The notes: generated by a model not told the origin, from the letters alone. Positions 46,128 to 54,087 are shown, counted from the first letter of the stretch. The stretch: 64,000 bases of DNA from an uncultured Anderseniella sp. (GCA_947488295.1 CANKYU010000003.1:496001-560000); one strand, 5' to 3'. Made by a program: numbers and translations.

Positions 46128-47549
46128 TTACTTGACCCGATACTCTTCCGGTGCCAGCAGCAGGAAGTCGTTGTCTTCACCTGACACATGACACTCATGG
46201 CAGAAGGCGACACCGGCGGAGTTGGTTGCCTTCGTGACACCCATGGTCCGACCACCCGGCAGGATCGCCGCATAACGCCAGTCGGACGTCTCGGCGTTGA
46301 AGCCCCTGGTCATTTTCTCCATGATGAAGAGCGGGCCGAGCTTTGCCTGGCCATCCTTGCCAACGGTGAAGCTTGGTTTTGCCGCTGTCGTTCCAGTCGG
46401 CACAGCCTTGATGTCATCAAACTTCTTGTAGGCTTTGAGGCCGATCTTGTTGACCAGGTTCTGTACCTCACGGCCGCCATGGGTCGCGCTGGCGTACGGC
46501 TGGGTGGTGACCTGGGTAAAGCCTTTCCACCTTGTGGCCGCCCAGTGTTTTCCGCCCGTATAGGACTTGGCCATCACCGGCTTCAGGCAGTCATAAAGAG
46601 CCACTGCTTCTTCTTTTGTCAGTTCGGGACCTTCCGCTGCTGCTGCACATGGATTGCACGGATTGCAGGGGTTGCACGGATTGCAGGCCTTTGCCGCTGC
46701 ACACGGATTGCAGGGATTGCAGGCTTTTGCAGCCGCGCACGGATTACAAGCCTTGGCTGCCGCGCATGGATTACACGGGTTGCAGGCCTTGGCCGCTGAG
46801 CACGGGTTGCACGGGTTACAGGCTTTTGCAGCCTTGCAGGGGTTGCACGGATTGCAGGCCTTGGCGGCAGAACACGGATTGCAAGGATTGCAGGCCTTGG
46901 CAGCCGAACATGGATTGCACGGGTTGCAGGCTTTTGCCGCCGCACACGGATTGCACACAGCAGCCGTTTTCAGACGCGGTACATAACACCCGGTAGGTGC
47001 GCCACCTGCGGATGCCGAGCACGGATTGCAGGGATTGCACGGGTTACAGGCCCCGCAGGCTGCCTTACACGGATTACATGGATTGCAGGCTGCTGCCTTG
47101 CACGGGTTGCATGGATTGCAGGCCTTGGCGGCAGAACACGGATTGCAGGGATTGCAAGCCTTTGCTGCCGAGCATGGGTTGCACGGGTTACAGGCTTTTG
47201 CGGCGGAGCATGGGTTGCAGGGGTTACAGGCTTTTGCTGCCGAGCATGGATTGCAAGGATTGCAGGCCTTGGCGGCCGAGCACGGATTGCATGGGTTGCA
47301 GGCCTTGGCGGCCGAGCACGGATTGCATGGGTTGCATGCCTTGGCTGCTGCGCATGGATTACAAGGATTGCACGCCTTTGCTGCCGCACATGGGTTACAT
47401 GCAGCCTTGGTTGCAGCACAGGGGTTGCAGGCCGCCGTGGCCATGCGAGGTTCGCTGAGCGTTCCGACTGCAACCACACCGGCAGCAAGGCCGAGCGCAA
47501 CCGGAAGCGCGGCTGCGCTTCGCATCAGGTTGGATTTAAATGAGTTCAT
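46128..47549 (-). CDS. Exported CNPC-repeat protein fused to a cytochrome P460-type domain
   Basis: The 473-residue protein has three parts. Residues 1-40 are a signal peptide ([18 protein letters not shown], cut near MATAA). Residues 41-301 are repeats built from CNPC and CNPCNPC separated by linkers such as SAAKA, AAAKA or KAA; I count 41 NPC units and 64 Cys, interrupted once at residues 178-198 by a spacer containing GCYVPRLK. Residues 302-473 resemble the cytochrome P460 family and end with a haem-c site CHECH at residues 450-454. P460-type haem proteins include hydroxylamine oxidases. ATG 47549 has a perfect AAGGAGG 6 bases upstream. The repeats suggest a metal-binding or covalently modified arm; that is inference. 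Followed by a terminator. Confidence 0.85.
   Translation of the reverse strand: MNSFKSNLMRSAAALPVALGLAAGVVAVGTLSEPRMATAACNPCAATKAACNPCAAAKACNPCNPCAAAKACNPCNPCSAAKACNPCNPCSAAKACNPCNPCSAAKACNPCNPCSAAKACNPCNPCSAAKACNPCNPCSAAKACNPCNPCKAAACNPCNPCKAACGACNPCNPCNPCSASAGGAPTGCYVPRLKTAAVCNPCAAAKACNPCNPCSAAKACNPCNPCSAAKACNPCNPCKAAKACNPCNPCSAAKACNPCNPCAAAKACNPCAAAKACNPCNPCAAAKACNPCNPCNPCNPCAAAAEGPELTKEEAVALYDCLKPVMAKSYTGGKHWAATRWKGFTQVTTQPYASATHGGREVQNLVNKIGLKAYKKFDDIKAVPTGTTAAKPSFTVGKDGQAKLGPLFIMEKMTRGFNAETSDWRYAAILPGGRTMGVTKATNSAGVAFCHECHVSGEDNDFLLLAPEEYRVK
46647..47429 (-). repeat. In-frame 36/27-nt tandem repeats coding CNPC units
   Basis: 783 bases of imperfect tandem repeats, mostly of 36 nt ([12 protein letters not shown]) with shorter 27-nt forms (CNPCAAAKA) at the ends and after the spacer. 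The repeat length is a multiple of three, so number changes keep frame. Synonymous codons differ among units (TGC/TGT, AAT/AAC), which indicates age or selection on the protein rather than a very recent expansion. Confidence 0.9.
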
Positions 47550-47586
47550 TGGTTTCCTCCTTGAATATGCCGGTGCGACATAATGA

Positions 47587-47606
47587 ACATTACGGCACTG
47601 TAATGT
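47587..47606. promoter_or_regulatory. Inverted repeat upstream of the CNPC-P460 gene
   Basis: ACATTAC (47587-47593) and GTAATGT (47600-47606) are perfect 7-bp arms with a 6-nt spacer, 38 bases upstream of the start codon. It is a candidate repressor or activator site. Confidence 0.45.
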
Positions 47607-47646
47607 GCACAGCCGGTACACCCCAGTCACGATCAAGGGCAAAAGC

Positions 47647-47660
47647 CTCAACTTGCCGTG
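47647..47660 (-). promoter_or_regulatory. 14-nt motif shared by both CNPC genes, copy 1
   Basis: Minus-strand CACGGCAAGTTGAG, 98 bases upstream of the CNPC-P460 start. It matches 13 of 14 bases with the copy upstream of the small CNPC peptide gene, at a similar distance. It is a candidate promoter element or activator site for co-expression. Confidence 0.45.
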
Positions 47661-47664
47661 AACA

Positions 47665-47699
47665 CAAAAAAGCCGCCGGTCAGACAAATGACCGGCGGT
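47665..47699 (-). terminator. Strong terminator after the small CNPC peptide gene
   Basis: On the minus strand, CCGCCGGTCA (47698-47689) pairs perfectly with TGACCGGCGG (47682-47673) around a 6-nt loop, followed by a run of T (A-run at 47665-47671 on plus). It separates the small peptide gene and its upstream partners from the CNPC-P460 gene, which therefore needs its own promoter or read-through. Confidence 0.85.
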
Positions 47700-47766
47700 T
47701 CCAATCGAGGATTGTGGGGTCGGTACAACCCACACATCACAACTGGTGTCGTGAATTTGGCGGATA

Positions 47767-48030
47767 CTATTCCTTGGCAGCCGAGCAGGGATTGCAAGGA
47801 TTGCATGCGGCTTTCTTTGCGGCAGCACATGGGTTGCAGGCGCCACAGGCAGCTTTCTTTGCAGCAGCGCATGGATTGCAGGCGCCACAGGCTGCCTTGC
47901 ACGGGTTGCATGAAGCGTATGCCGGGGCGTCACTGACAACCGGCGACAGGACAACGGCACCGGCAGCAAGGCCCAGAACAACAGGAAGAGCTGCAGCGCC
48001 GGACAGAAGTTTGGATTTGTGCATTTTCAT
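47767..48030 (-). CDS. Small exported CNPC-repeat Cys-rich peptide
   Basis: The 87-residue product has a 40-residue leader with [17 protein letters not shown], nearly the same as the leader of the CNPC-P460 protein ([13 protein letters not shown]), and a 47-residue mature part with five NPC units and 11 Cys ([20 protein letters not shown]...). In both proteins the first Cys is residue 41. The ATG at 48030 has GGAG at 9-nt spacing; ATG 48024 and GTG 48045 are in-frame alternatives. It lies 110 bases after the SUMF1-type gene on the same strand and is followed by a strong terminator. Likely roles are metal buffering or a substrate of the SUMF1-type protein; both are inference. It resembles bufferin-type exported peptides only in general layout. 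Confidence 0.8.
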   Translation of the reverse strand: MKMHKSKLLSGAAALPVVLGLAAGAVVLSPVVSDAPAYASCNPCKAACGACNPCAAAKKAACGACNPCAAAKKAACNPCNPCSAAKE

Positions 48031-48139
48031 GAGTGTATTCTCCACTTTGGGTTTTGCCGGAATGGCGGTTTGGTATTTGACCCGGCTGCAACCTTAGCGG
48101 CGTATTGTGGCCATTGCGGTCAAACTCGGCACATGCATT

Positions 48140-48153
48140 CTCAATTTGCCGTG
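48140..48153 (-). promoter_or_regulatory. 14-nt motif shared by both CNPC genes, copy 2
   Basis: Minus-strand CACGGCAAATTGAG, overlapping the stop codon of the SUMF1-type gene and 110 bases upstream of the small CNPC peptide start. See copy 1 at 47647-47660. Confidence 0.45.
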
Positions 48154-49025
48154 AGCCCCGTGTGAACCAGCCTGAAGCCGACAAGGATGTGCTTGATGTC
48201 ATCGGGCCGTGAATGCCGTGCCGCCGGCCGGCATACGCCGCAACCGCTGTCGTCCCAGGAGCCGCCCTTGACGATGCTGCGTCGCGCAGACGTGGATGTT
48301 GACGTCCATTCAAATACCTGTCCTGCGGGGTCAAGCAAACCGTACGGGCTCGCTCCATCGGTAAAACTGCCGACTGGCATGGTCGTAAACGGCCCTTTGT
48401 CGTGGCTGTTCAGCACATCAGGGTTGAACGTGTCGCCCCACGGAAACCGGTTGCCGTCCGCACCCCGTGCTGCCTTTTCCCATTGCTGTTCGGTTGGCAG
48501 CGACCACTGCTTTCCGGTCTGCGCACTGAGCCAGTTGGCAAAAGCATCAGCGTCGGCGCGGGACACCATGACGACAGGATGCTGCTCACGCCCGTCCGGC
48601 GCCCTGCGGTCCGACCAGGCGAACTGCCTGGTGCGCTTGTAGGGATGGACCAGCCGGTAGCCTTGCCAGGTTTTCCTGTCCACATCGGGAGCCCGATGTC
48701 CGGTTGCTTCAATGAAGCGGGCGTAAAGAGCGTTGGTGACCGGCGTGCGCATAATGTGAAATGCCGGCAGATTGACTGTCCTTCTGTCCGGCTCCGATTC
48801 GTACCATTTGTTCTTGCGGGTGACGGAATGACCGTAGGCTGCCTCGTCCAGCCGGTAGGCGGCCTCGCGTTCTGCCCTGTCGGAGCCCTGTATGAACGGT
48901 CCTGCCGGTACAGCCACTGTGTCGACATCAAATGCCCGGGCAGGCGACGATGCCACCAGTAGCACAAGCGAAAGGGCTGCAGCCACGCCGGTCCACCCGG
49001 TCGCCGGCGCCCGGTCGTGTGTCAT
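48141..49025 (-). CDS. Exported SUMF1/FGE-sulfatase-fold protein
   Basis: The 294-residue protein has a signal peptide (VAAALSLVLLVASSPARA, cut near residue 31) and one complete SUMF1/formylglycine-generating-enzyme-like domain: GPFIQGSD, PVTNALYARFIEATGH, HPVVMVSRADADAFANWL, LPTEQQWEKAARG, SPYGLLDPAGQVFEWTS, VKGGSWDDSG and VGFRLV. Enzymes of this fold include FGE, which oxidises Cys in CxPxR, and EgtB. Here the two Cu-binding Cys of FGE are not in their usual places; instead CGVC follows GGSW, so activity is uncertain. The neighbour genes encode exported proteins full of Cys-x-Pro. Start overlaps the upstream gene stop (ATGA). Confidence 0.88.
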   Translation of the reverse strand: MTHDRAPATGWTGVAAALSLVLLVASSPARAFDVDTVAVPAGPFIQGSDRAEREAAYRLDEAAYGHSVTRKNKWYESEPDRRTVNLPAFHIMRTPVTNALYARFIEATGHRAPDVDRKTWQGYRLVHPYKRTRQFAWSDRRAPDGREQHPVVMVSRADADAFANWLSAQTGKQWSLPTEQQWEKAARGADGNRFPWGDTFNPDVLNSHDKGPFTTMPVGSFTDGASPYGLLDPAGQVFEWTSTSTSARRSIVKGGSWDDSGCGVCRPAARHSRPDDIKHILVGFRLVHTGLTAN

Positions 49026-49771
49026 GCCACGTTGCGCAGATCGGCAAGTGCCTTTTCAACTGCTGCAATCTGCCTGTCGATATTGATGTCCATGATTGAC
49101 GTCACTTCCAGGTCGCGATCTTCATAGACATCGATACCGGGTTTCATGGCTGCCCAGTTTTTCATGGTCTTGTCGCGCTCAATCAGCAGCTTCTCGATCT
49201 GCGGCCGAAACAACCGCATCAATGCGCTCAGCGCGCGGTTTGTGGCCAGGCACGGATAGGTCAGGTCCATGTCGTAATTGTCGAGCAGCGCAATGACATC
49301 CTCGGCAGCGTAAAAGGTTTCGTCTGTAACCCAGCGGTTGGTGGTGAACAGGCCTATGGGATTACCCGGCCGGTCCATGGACACCGCGACGAAGTGGGTC
49401 AACGCGTCCTTGCCTTCGGGGCGTTTTGCCTTTCCCTTGTACGGAACCGGCTCTATGCCCGTCGGCATTCCGGCAGCCCGCAGGAATGTGTGGAAGTGTC
49501 CATGCTCGCCGGAATCAGGCCTGTGGGCATGATAGTAATACTGGGAATGGGTCTGATCGTCATACACATCCCCTTTCGGGTAATGATCGAGTTCGTAGAA
49601 CGTACCCTGATTGGCAAGGCATTGGCCGACCATGTTCTGGCTTGATTTGGTCAGGACCCTCAACATCTCTTTTACGGTGCGTCCGGCTTCTGCCATTTGC
49701 TCAAGCCGGCTGCGGGGCAGCACGCCGAGATGCTGCGCCGTATCAAACTGCATGTTTTTTATAGTCATCAT
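49022..49771 (-). CDS. Conserved His-rich protein of unknown function (DUF6969-like)
   Basis: The 249-residue protein has no signal peptide. Its central region GTFYELDHYPKGDVYDDQTHSQYYYHAHR and GEHGHFHTFLR is full of His, Asp and Tyr and could bind metal; I believe it belongs to the family called DUF6969, from memory and with low certainty. The N-terminal part is helical (LPRSRLEQMAEAGRTVKEML) and the C-terminus is a Glu/Lys helix. ATG 49771 is chosen, next to a second ATG at 49768; in-frame starts further up reach 49828. It is the first gene of the group and is coupled by ATGA overlap to the SUMF1-type gene. Confidence 0.7.
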   Translation of the reverse strand: MMTIKNMQFDTAQHLGVLPRSRLEQMAEAGRTVKEMLRVLTKSSQNMVGQCLANQGTFYELDHYPKGDVYDDQTHSQYYYHAHRPDSGEHGHFHTFLRAAGMPTGIEPVPYKGKAKRPEGKDALTHFVAVSMDRPGNPIGLFTTNRWVTDETFYAAEDVIALLDNYDMDLTYPCLATNRALSALMRLFRPQIEKLLIERDKTMKNWAAMKPGIDVYEDRDLEVTSIMDINIDRQIAAVEKALADLRNVA

Positions 49772-49872
49772 GGCTCTATTATTACAGCAATTGACGGCAT
49801 CCGCAAAAGCTCTCATGCCGCAATTCAACTGAAAGTGACATCCGGTGATCGCCGGCTTTCGAAACTTTAACG

Positions 49873-49894
49873 TGCAATAAATTGATGTATTGCA
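49873..49894. promoter_or_regulatory. Inverted repeat in the divergent promoter region
   Basis: TGCAATA (49873-49879) and TATTGCA (49888-49894) are perfect 7-bp arms with an 8-nt spacer, between the His-rich gene and the L,D-transpeptidase gene. It may be the operator for the CNPC group or for the transpeptidase. Confidence 0.45.
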
Positions 49895-50037
49895 ACCAAG
49901 CGCCTACACTTGTCCGGTAAGATATCCGGCTGAAACAATCCGCCTCATCGGTTTGAACGTTTCCTGTTTGCGGTGGCTGGATGTATGCTTGGCTGGGGCG
50001 AGTACCTGAGGGGGCATCTGTGTTGAGGGAGACACTT

Positions 50038-51738
50038 ATGAACGGTCATTTCTGCGGACGGCGTGGTAATTGCAGCAAGGGAAAAAATTTCATGTGGTCA
50101 CGGGTCTTGAAACTTGCCGCTGCGCTGTGTGTCGGAATGGCCTGCCTGAACGGTTCGGTGCCATGGACGGTGGAGCAGGCCCACGCCGCCAAGGGTAACG
50201 CCGCGCCGGATGCCGCAACGACGCGGCAGGCAATCATCCAGATACTGAATACCAAAGATCGTTTGCCGCTGCCGATCCAGAAAGTGCGCGAAACGCTGAC
50301 ACGGCACTATGTCGACAACAATGGTGAGTTGTTCTGGGTAGGCACGAGCAGAATGACCCCGTTTGTGCAGCGGCTCGAATTTGCCGATGATGATGGCCTC
50401 AAGCGGTCGGATTATCCCGTCGACTACCTGATCGGGCTTCGCGATCAGATCGACCCTGCCAATCCGCTGGCAGCGGCCTATGCTGAAATCGCTTATTCCG
50501 CATTCTTTCTTGGATATGCAAGCGACCTGGCCACGGGCAGGGTGATTTTGTCAAAAATCGATCGCGATCACTTTCAGAAACCCCGGAAGCTGGACCTGCT
50601 GGCACTGCTTGAAGGAGTGGGCTCGGCGCGCAATCCGTCGCAGTATCTGAGCTCGGTGGAACCGCAGAATGCCCATTACCGGGCGCTCAAGTCTCTGCTG
50701 CGCAAATACCGCGACATTGCCGGTGAAGGCGGCTGGGGAACGGTTGACCGCGGCGAAGTCCTGAAACCCGGCATGAATGACGCGCGCGTGCTGCAGCTTC
50801 GCGCGCGCCTGGAAAAATCCGGTGATATTTCACCGCGCGAAGTCCAGGATCCGATGCTCTATTCGCCCGACCTGGTGCTGGCATTCGAGCAGTTTCAAAA
50901 GCGCAACGGCCTGGATGTCGACGGCATCATCGGGCCAGGATCCCTGTCCATGCTCAATGTCACGGCCGAGGAGCGGATGCGCCAGATTATCATCAACATG
51001 GAACGCTGGCGTCACATGCCGCGCGACATGGGCGATCGCCACCTCATGGTCAACATCGCTGCGTTCGAACTCTACACCTACGAAGACGGAACGCTTGTTG
51101 AAGCCCGTCCGGTCATGGTCGGCAAAGACCGCCACCAGACACCGATCTTTTCCGACGAGCTTGAATATGTGGATATCAATCCGACCTGGACCGTGCCGTA
51201 CTCGATCGCAACCAAGGAGATGTTGCCGAAGCTCAAGGCCAACCCGGGTTATCTTGGCCCCAGTTTCGAACTGCTGTCGGGTGGCCAGTCCATTCCCTTC
51301 ACGTCTGTGAACTTCAACAATTACTCGCGCGGCGATTTTCCGTTCACCATTCGCCAGAAGCCCGGCGCCAAGAATGCGCTTGGGATCATCAAGTTCATGT
51401 TGCCCAACCGGCATGCGATTTATCTGCACGACACACCGTCAAAGGCCTTGTTCGGCAGAACCCAGCGCGCCTTCAGTCACGGTTGCATCCGGGTATACAA
51501 ACCGCTCGAATTTGGTGTGTCGGTGCTGAGAAATGAGCCCGGCTGGACTCTGCAGAAGCTGCAACGCGTTGTTGCCACCCGCAAGACGACCAGGGTCAGG
51601 CTGAAACAGAAGGTGCCGGTCCATATTGTATACGCGACAGCCTGGCGCGGCGAAGGCGGATCCGTGGAGTTTCGCAAGGACATCTATGCGCGCGACAAGA
51701 AGCTTTACAACGCCCTGTTCGGCAAACCTTCATCATAG
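50038..51738 (+). CDS. L,D-transpeptidase with peptidoglycan-binding domain (YcbB/LdtD-like)
   Basis: L,D-transpeptidases make 3-3 cross-links in peptidoglycan or attach proteins to it. The 566-residue protein has a signal segment (VLKLAAALCVGMACLNG), a scaffold domain, a PG_binding_1 motif (LVLAFEQFQKRNGLDVDGIIGPGSLSMLN) near residue 280, and a YkuD catalytic domain with SHGCIRV, the Cys nucleophile motif. The ATG at 50038 has GGGAG six bases upstream; ATG 50092 is an alternative that begins nearer the hydrophobic segment. Confidence 0.9.
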   Translation: MNGHFCGRRGNCSKGKNFMWSRVLKLAAALCVGMACLNGSVPWTVEQAHAAKGNAAPDAATTRQAIIQILNTKDRLPLPIQKVRETLTRHYVDNNGELFWVGTSRMTPFVQRLEFADDDGLKRSDYPVDYLIGLRDQIDPANPLAAAYAEIAYSAFFLGYASDLATGRVILSKIDRDHFQKPRKLDLLALLEGVGSARNPSQYLSSVEPQNAHYRALKSLLRKYRDIAGEGGWGTVDRGEVLKPGMNDARVLQLRARLEKSGDISPREVQDPMLYSPDLVLAFEQFQKRNGLDVDGIIGPGSLSMLNVTAEERMRQIIINMERWRHMPRDMGDRHLMVNIAAFELYTYEDGTLVEARPVMVGKDRHQTPIFSDELEYVDINPTWTVPYSIATKEMLPKLKANPGYLGPSFELLSGGQSIPFTSVNFNNYSRGDFPFTIRQKPGAKNALGIIKFMLPNRHAIYLHDTPSKALFGRTQRAFSHGCIRVYKPLEFGVSVLRNEPGWTLQKLQRVVATRKTTRVRLKQKVPVHIVYATAWRGEGGSVEFRKDIYARDKKLYNALFGKPSS

Positions 51739-51750
51739 GCCAAACGCAAA

Positions 51751-51774
51751 AGGCCCGCCTCAAATGGCGGGCCT
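51751..51774. terminator. Bidirectional hairpin between convergent genes
   Basis: AGGCCCGCC (51751-51759) and GGCGGGCCT (51766-51774) are perfect 9-bp arms around a 6-nt loop. T-runs are weak on both sides (CAAA before, CGAAACTTT after), yet the place, between two convergent genes, fits a shared terminator. Confidence 0.7.
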
Positions 51775-51834
51775 CGAAACTTTGCAAAGTCGTCGGTTCG
51801 ATCAAACCCGGCTTCCGTTCGGAAGCCGCCGGGT

Positions 51835-52833
51835 TTACTCGGTGCTTGTAGAACCTGCATCTATCCGTGCAGCCTGCAGATCAAGCGGCACAGCAAGGTA
51901 CTTTTCAAGACCGGTCAACTTGGCCTGTGCGGCCTGAGGCTGTGGTGCCTGAGGCTGCGCGGCTTGCGCCTGAGTGGCCGGTGCCGCCTGTCCAAATTGT
52001 GCACTGGTTGCCGGGTCCGACGGCAGAATGCGATCATAGTAGCGTTTCGATCCCGTAGCCTGTGCTGTCGTGGCCGGCGCAGGTTTGCCGTAGCCGACAG
52101 TCGTCGTGGCAACTTGCGGGGCTGCTGTCTGCTGCTGGCTGGCTGCGGCAGTGGTTACCTGTACCGGTTTGCTGGTATCGCTGCCCGGCCAGGTCAGCAG
52201 GCCGCCGAGAGATGCGCTGGCAATTCTGGCCTGACGCTCGATCTGGTATCCGAGTTCCGGTCCGTACAGACCCAGGGTCACGCCGCTTGAAATACAGGTG
52301 ATCCCGACAAACGTGGCGATAGCCATTTTTGCTGCAAGACTGGTGGGCTTGTGGGTGCCTGCAGGCTTCCTCATGCGCTGTGCCCGAATGGCTGCAACTG
52401 AGAAGTTGGTGCTGCGGGGCCGGTGATTGTAAGCAGCCGCATGCGTGTCGCGGTTGTCTGCCGCATCGCCCAGCAGGCTTTCTTCCATTGCAGGCACGCT
52501 GGCAGAAAGGTCTTCACGCGGTGCCGTGGCCGGGCTGCCCGGTTGTTGGGTGAACAGCCTTGGCGTACGCAGGTCGCGCCTCTGCCGTTTCCGGGGAGCT
52601 TCAAATTTCGGTTCGGGCTTGCCGTCAATCCGCCTTATGATCGGACCGTCATCGTCGGCCTCCTGAGCGTGCTGGCGCTGAGGCTCGATACGGAAGGCAA
52701 ACGACATGTCCTCGCTACGCGGGCGAAGTTGTTCGTTCTCGTGTTTGGCGCGAACCGTGTTCTGCGCATTGCCCTGCGCGTCTTCACTGGCAGCATCATT
52801 GCCGACGAGGGGGTGCTCGGCGCTGACTTGCAT
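51835..52833 (-). CDS. Single-pass membrane protein with charged N-terminus and Gln/Ala/Pro-rich tail, unknown function
   Basis: The 332-residue protein has a hydrophilic cytoplasmic part of about 165 residues rich in Arg, Glu and Pro, one membrane segment (MAIATFVGITCISSGVTLGLYG), and a periplasmic tail of Ala/Gln/Thr/Pro repeats (QAAPATQAQAAQPQAPQPQ). I recognise no domain. It is convergent with the L,D-transpeptidase and divergent from pta. Architecture of this kind often belongs to envelope scaffolds, which is only a guess. Confidence 0.7.
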   Translation of the reverse strand: MQVSAEHPLVGNDAASEDAQGNAQNTVRAKHENEQLRPRSEDMSFAFRIEPQRQHAQEADDDGPIIRRIDGKPEPKFEAPRKRQRRDLRTPRLFTQQPGSPATAPREDLSASVPAMEESLLGDAADNRDTHAAAYNHRPRSTNFSVAAIRAQRMRKPAGTHKPTSLAAKMAIATFVGITCISSGVTLGLYGPELGYQIERQARIASASLGGLLTWPGSDTSKPVQVTTAAASQQQTAAPQVATTTVGYGKPAPATTAQATGSKRYYDRILPSDPATSAQFGQAAPATQAQAAQPQAPQPQAAQAKLTGLEKYLAVPLDLQAARIDAGSTSTE

Positions 52834-53080
52834 GTTGAGAGTTTCCCTTGATCGATTAACTAAGAGAGCCGTCCCTCAACGTGCACTTTTAGGGCCGATA
52901 AAGACCGCATTATGATTGGTATAAGGCAATTTTGTGCAGGCAGATCATCAGCTTGCAGCGTGTCTGGCATATGGTAGATGAAGAACTGGCGCTTGTGTGC
53001 AGGTGCGAAAGCGCTATTTATCAAGATCACTGCCTGACCGGGCCGAAACTCAGATATCCGACAACCACGAGGCAAAAAAC

Positions 53081-54070
53081 GTGCAAAGCATCGTCGAACC
53101 ATTCACCCGAAGAGCGGCAGCCCGTAACGGCCTGATTGTGTATCCTGAAGGCACCGACGCCCGTATTGTGGCGGCCGCCGTAGAATTGCAGAATTCCGGG
53201 CTTTCACGTGCGGTTTTGCTTGGTGAGCCGAGTGCCGTAGCGGCAGTTTTTGACAACCTGAAATTGTCTTCCGAGGGTATCGATATACTGGACATTGAAA
53301 CCTCTCCCGAACTGGATGGTCTGCAACGGAAATTGTTGCAGAAAAAGCCGGATATGGACCCTGAAAAGGCTGCTTCCATGGTGCGCGATCCGCTCTATTT
53401 CGGTGGCGCCATGGTCGCCTCCGGCCAGGCCGATGCCATGATCGCAGGAGCCGCAAATGCGACAGGAAAAGTGATCTCTGCATCCCTGCGCACAGTTGGT
53501 CTCACCCCGGGCACCAGGCGTTTGTCCAGTTATTTCCTCATGTCGGTGCCGAATCACCGGGACAGCGGGCGCAAGGATTTCCTGTTTGCCGACTGTGCGG
53601 TCAACATTGACCCGCCGGCTGAAGACCTGGCGGAGATTGCCATGGCAACCGGTAAAACAGCCGCAAAACTTCTCAGCGAGCCGGCAAGAATAGCGCTGCT
53701 GTCGTTTTCCACCAAGGGCAGCGCCGCTCACGCCAGTGTCACCAAGGTAACCGATGCGCTGGCGATTGTGCGTGAACAGGCGCCCGAACTCAGCATTGAC
53801 GGGGAACTGCAGGTCGATGCAGCCCTGGTGCCGTCAGTGGCCGAGCGCAAGGTCAAAACCGGTGCCGGCGTGGCAGGCGATGCCAATGTGCTGGTGTTTC
53901 CCGATCTGAACTCAGGCAATATCGGTTACAAACTGGTGCAGTACATGGGCAATGCGGATGCCATCGGGCCGTTCTTTCAGGGCTTTGACAAACCGGTCTG
54001 CGATCTGTCGCGCGGGTGTTCTGTCGACGATGTGGTCTCAGCAGCCGTGATCCTGATGGCCACAGCCTGA
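53081..54070 (+). CDS. pta: Phosphate acetyltransferase (short form)
   Basis: Pta interconverts acetyl-CoA and acetyl phosphate. The 329-residue protein is the short catalytic form without the N-terminal regulatory domains; landmarks are MVRDPLYFGGAMVASGQADAMIAGA, VGLTPGTRRLSSYFLM, LLSFSTKGSA, DGELQVDAALVPSVAERK and VLVFPDLNSGNIGYKLVQYMG. The start is GTG at 53081 with GAGG nine bases upstream; in-frame starts further up to 52997 lack support. The partner ackA lies on the opposite strand, with a TauE-type permease between. Confidence 0.93.
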   Translation: MQSIVEPFTRRAAARNGLIVYPEGTDARIVAAAVELQNSGLSRAVLLGEPSAVAAVFDNLKLSSEGIDILDIETSPELDGLQRKLLQKKPDMDPEKAASMVRDPLYFGGAMVASGQADAMIAGAANATGKVISASLRTVGLTPGTRRLSSYFLMSVPNHRDSGRKDFLFADCAVNIDPPAEDLAEIAMATGKTAAKLLSEPARIALLSFSTKGSAAHASVTKVTDALAIVREQAPELSIDGELQVDAALVPSVAERKVKTGAGVAGDANVLVFPDLNSGNIGYKLVQYMGNADAIGPFFQGFDKPVCDLSRGCSVDDVVSAAVILMATA

Positions 54071-54087
54071 GGCCGGCAGATCAGGCA

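Noticed and set aside
46647..47429. Regular repeats resembling a CRISPR array
   Set aside because: The units are continuous, in frame, vary at synonymous sites and encode the CNPC arm. There are no unique spacers.
46654..47583. Long plus-strand open frames across the CNPC repeats ([16 protein letters not shown] repeats)
   Set aside because: They are antisense images of the CNPC repeat DNA, which has no stop codons in several frames. They have no start signal, signal peptide or known fold.
47550..47981. Upstream extension of the CNPC-P460 frame
   Set aside because: It would run through a strong terminator and the antiparallel frame of the small CNPC gene. A perfect ribosome site and signal peptide begin at 47549.
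48141..49025. Calling the SUMF1-fold protein a true formylglycine-generating enzyme
   Set aside because: The copper-binding Cys pair is not at the expected spacing and no sulfatase gene is nearby.
46128..49771. Methanobactin or bufferin system
   Set aside because: These use MNIO (DUF692) enzymes with DUF2063-type partners. I found neither in the window, so only the general idea of a modified Cys-rich peptide is kept.
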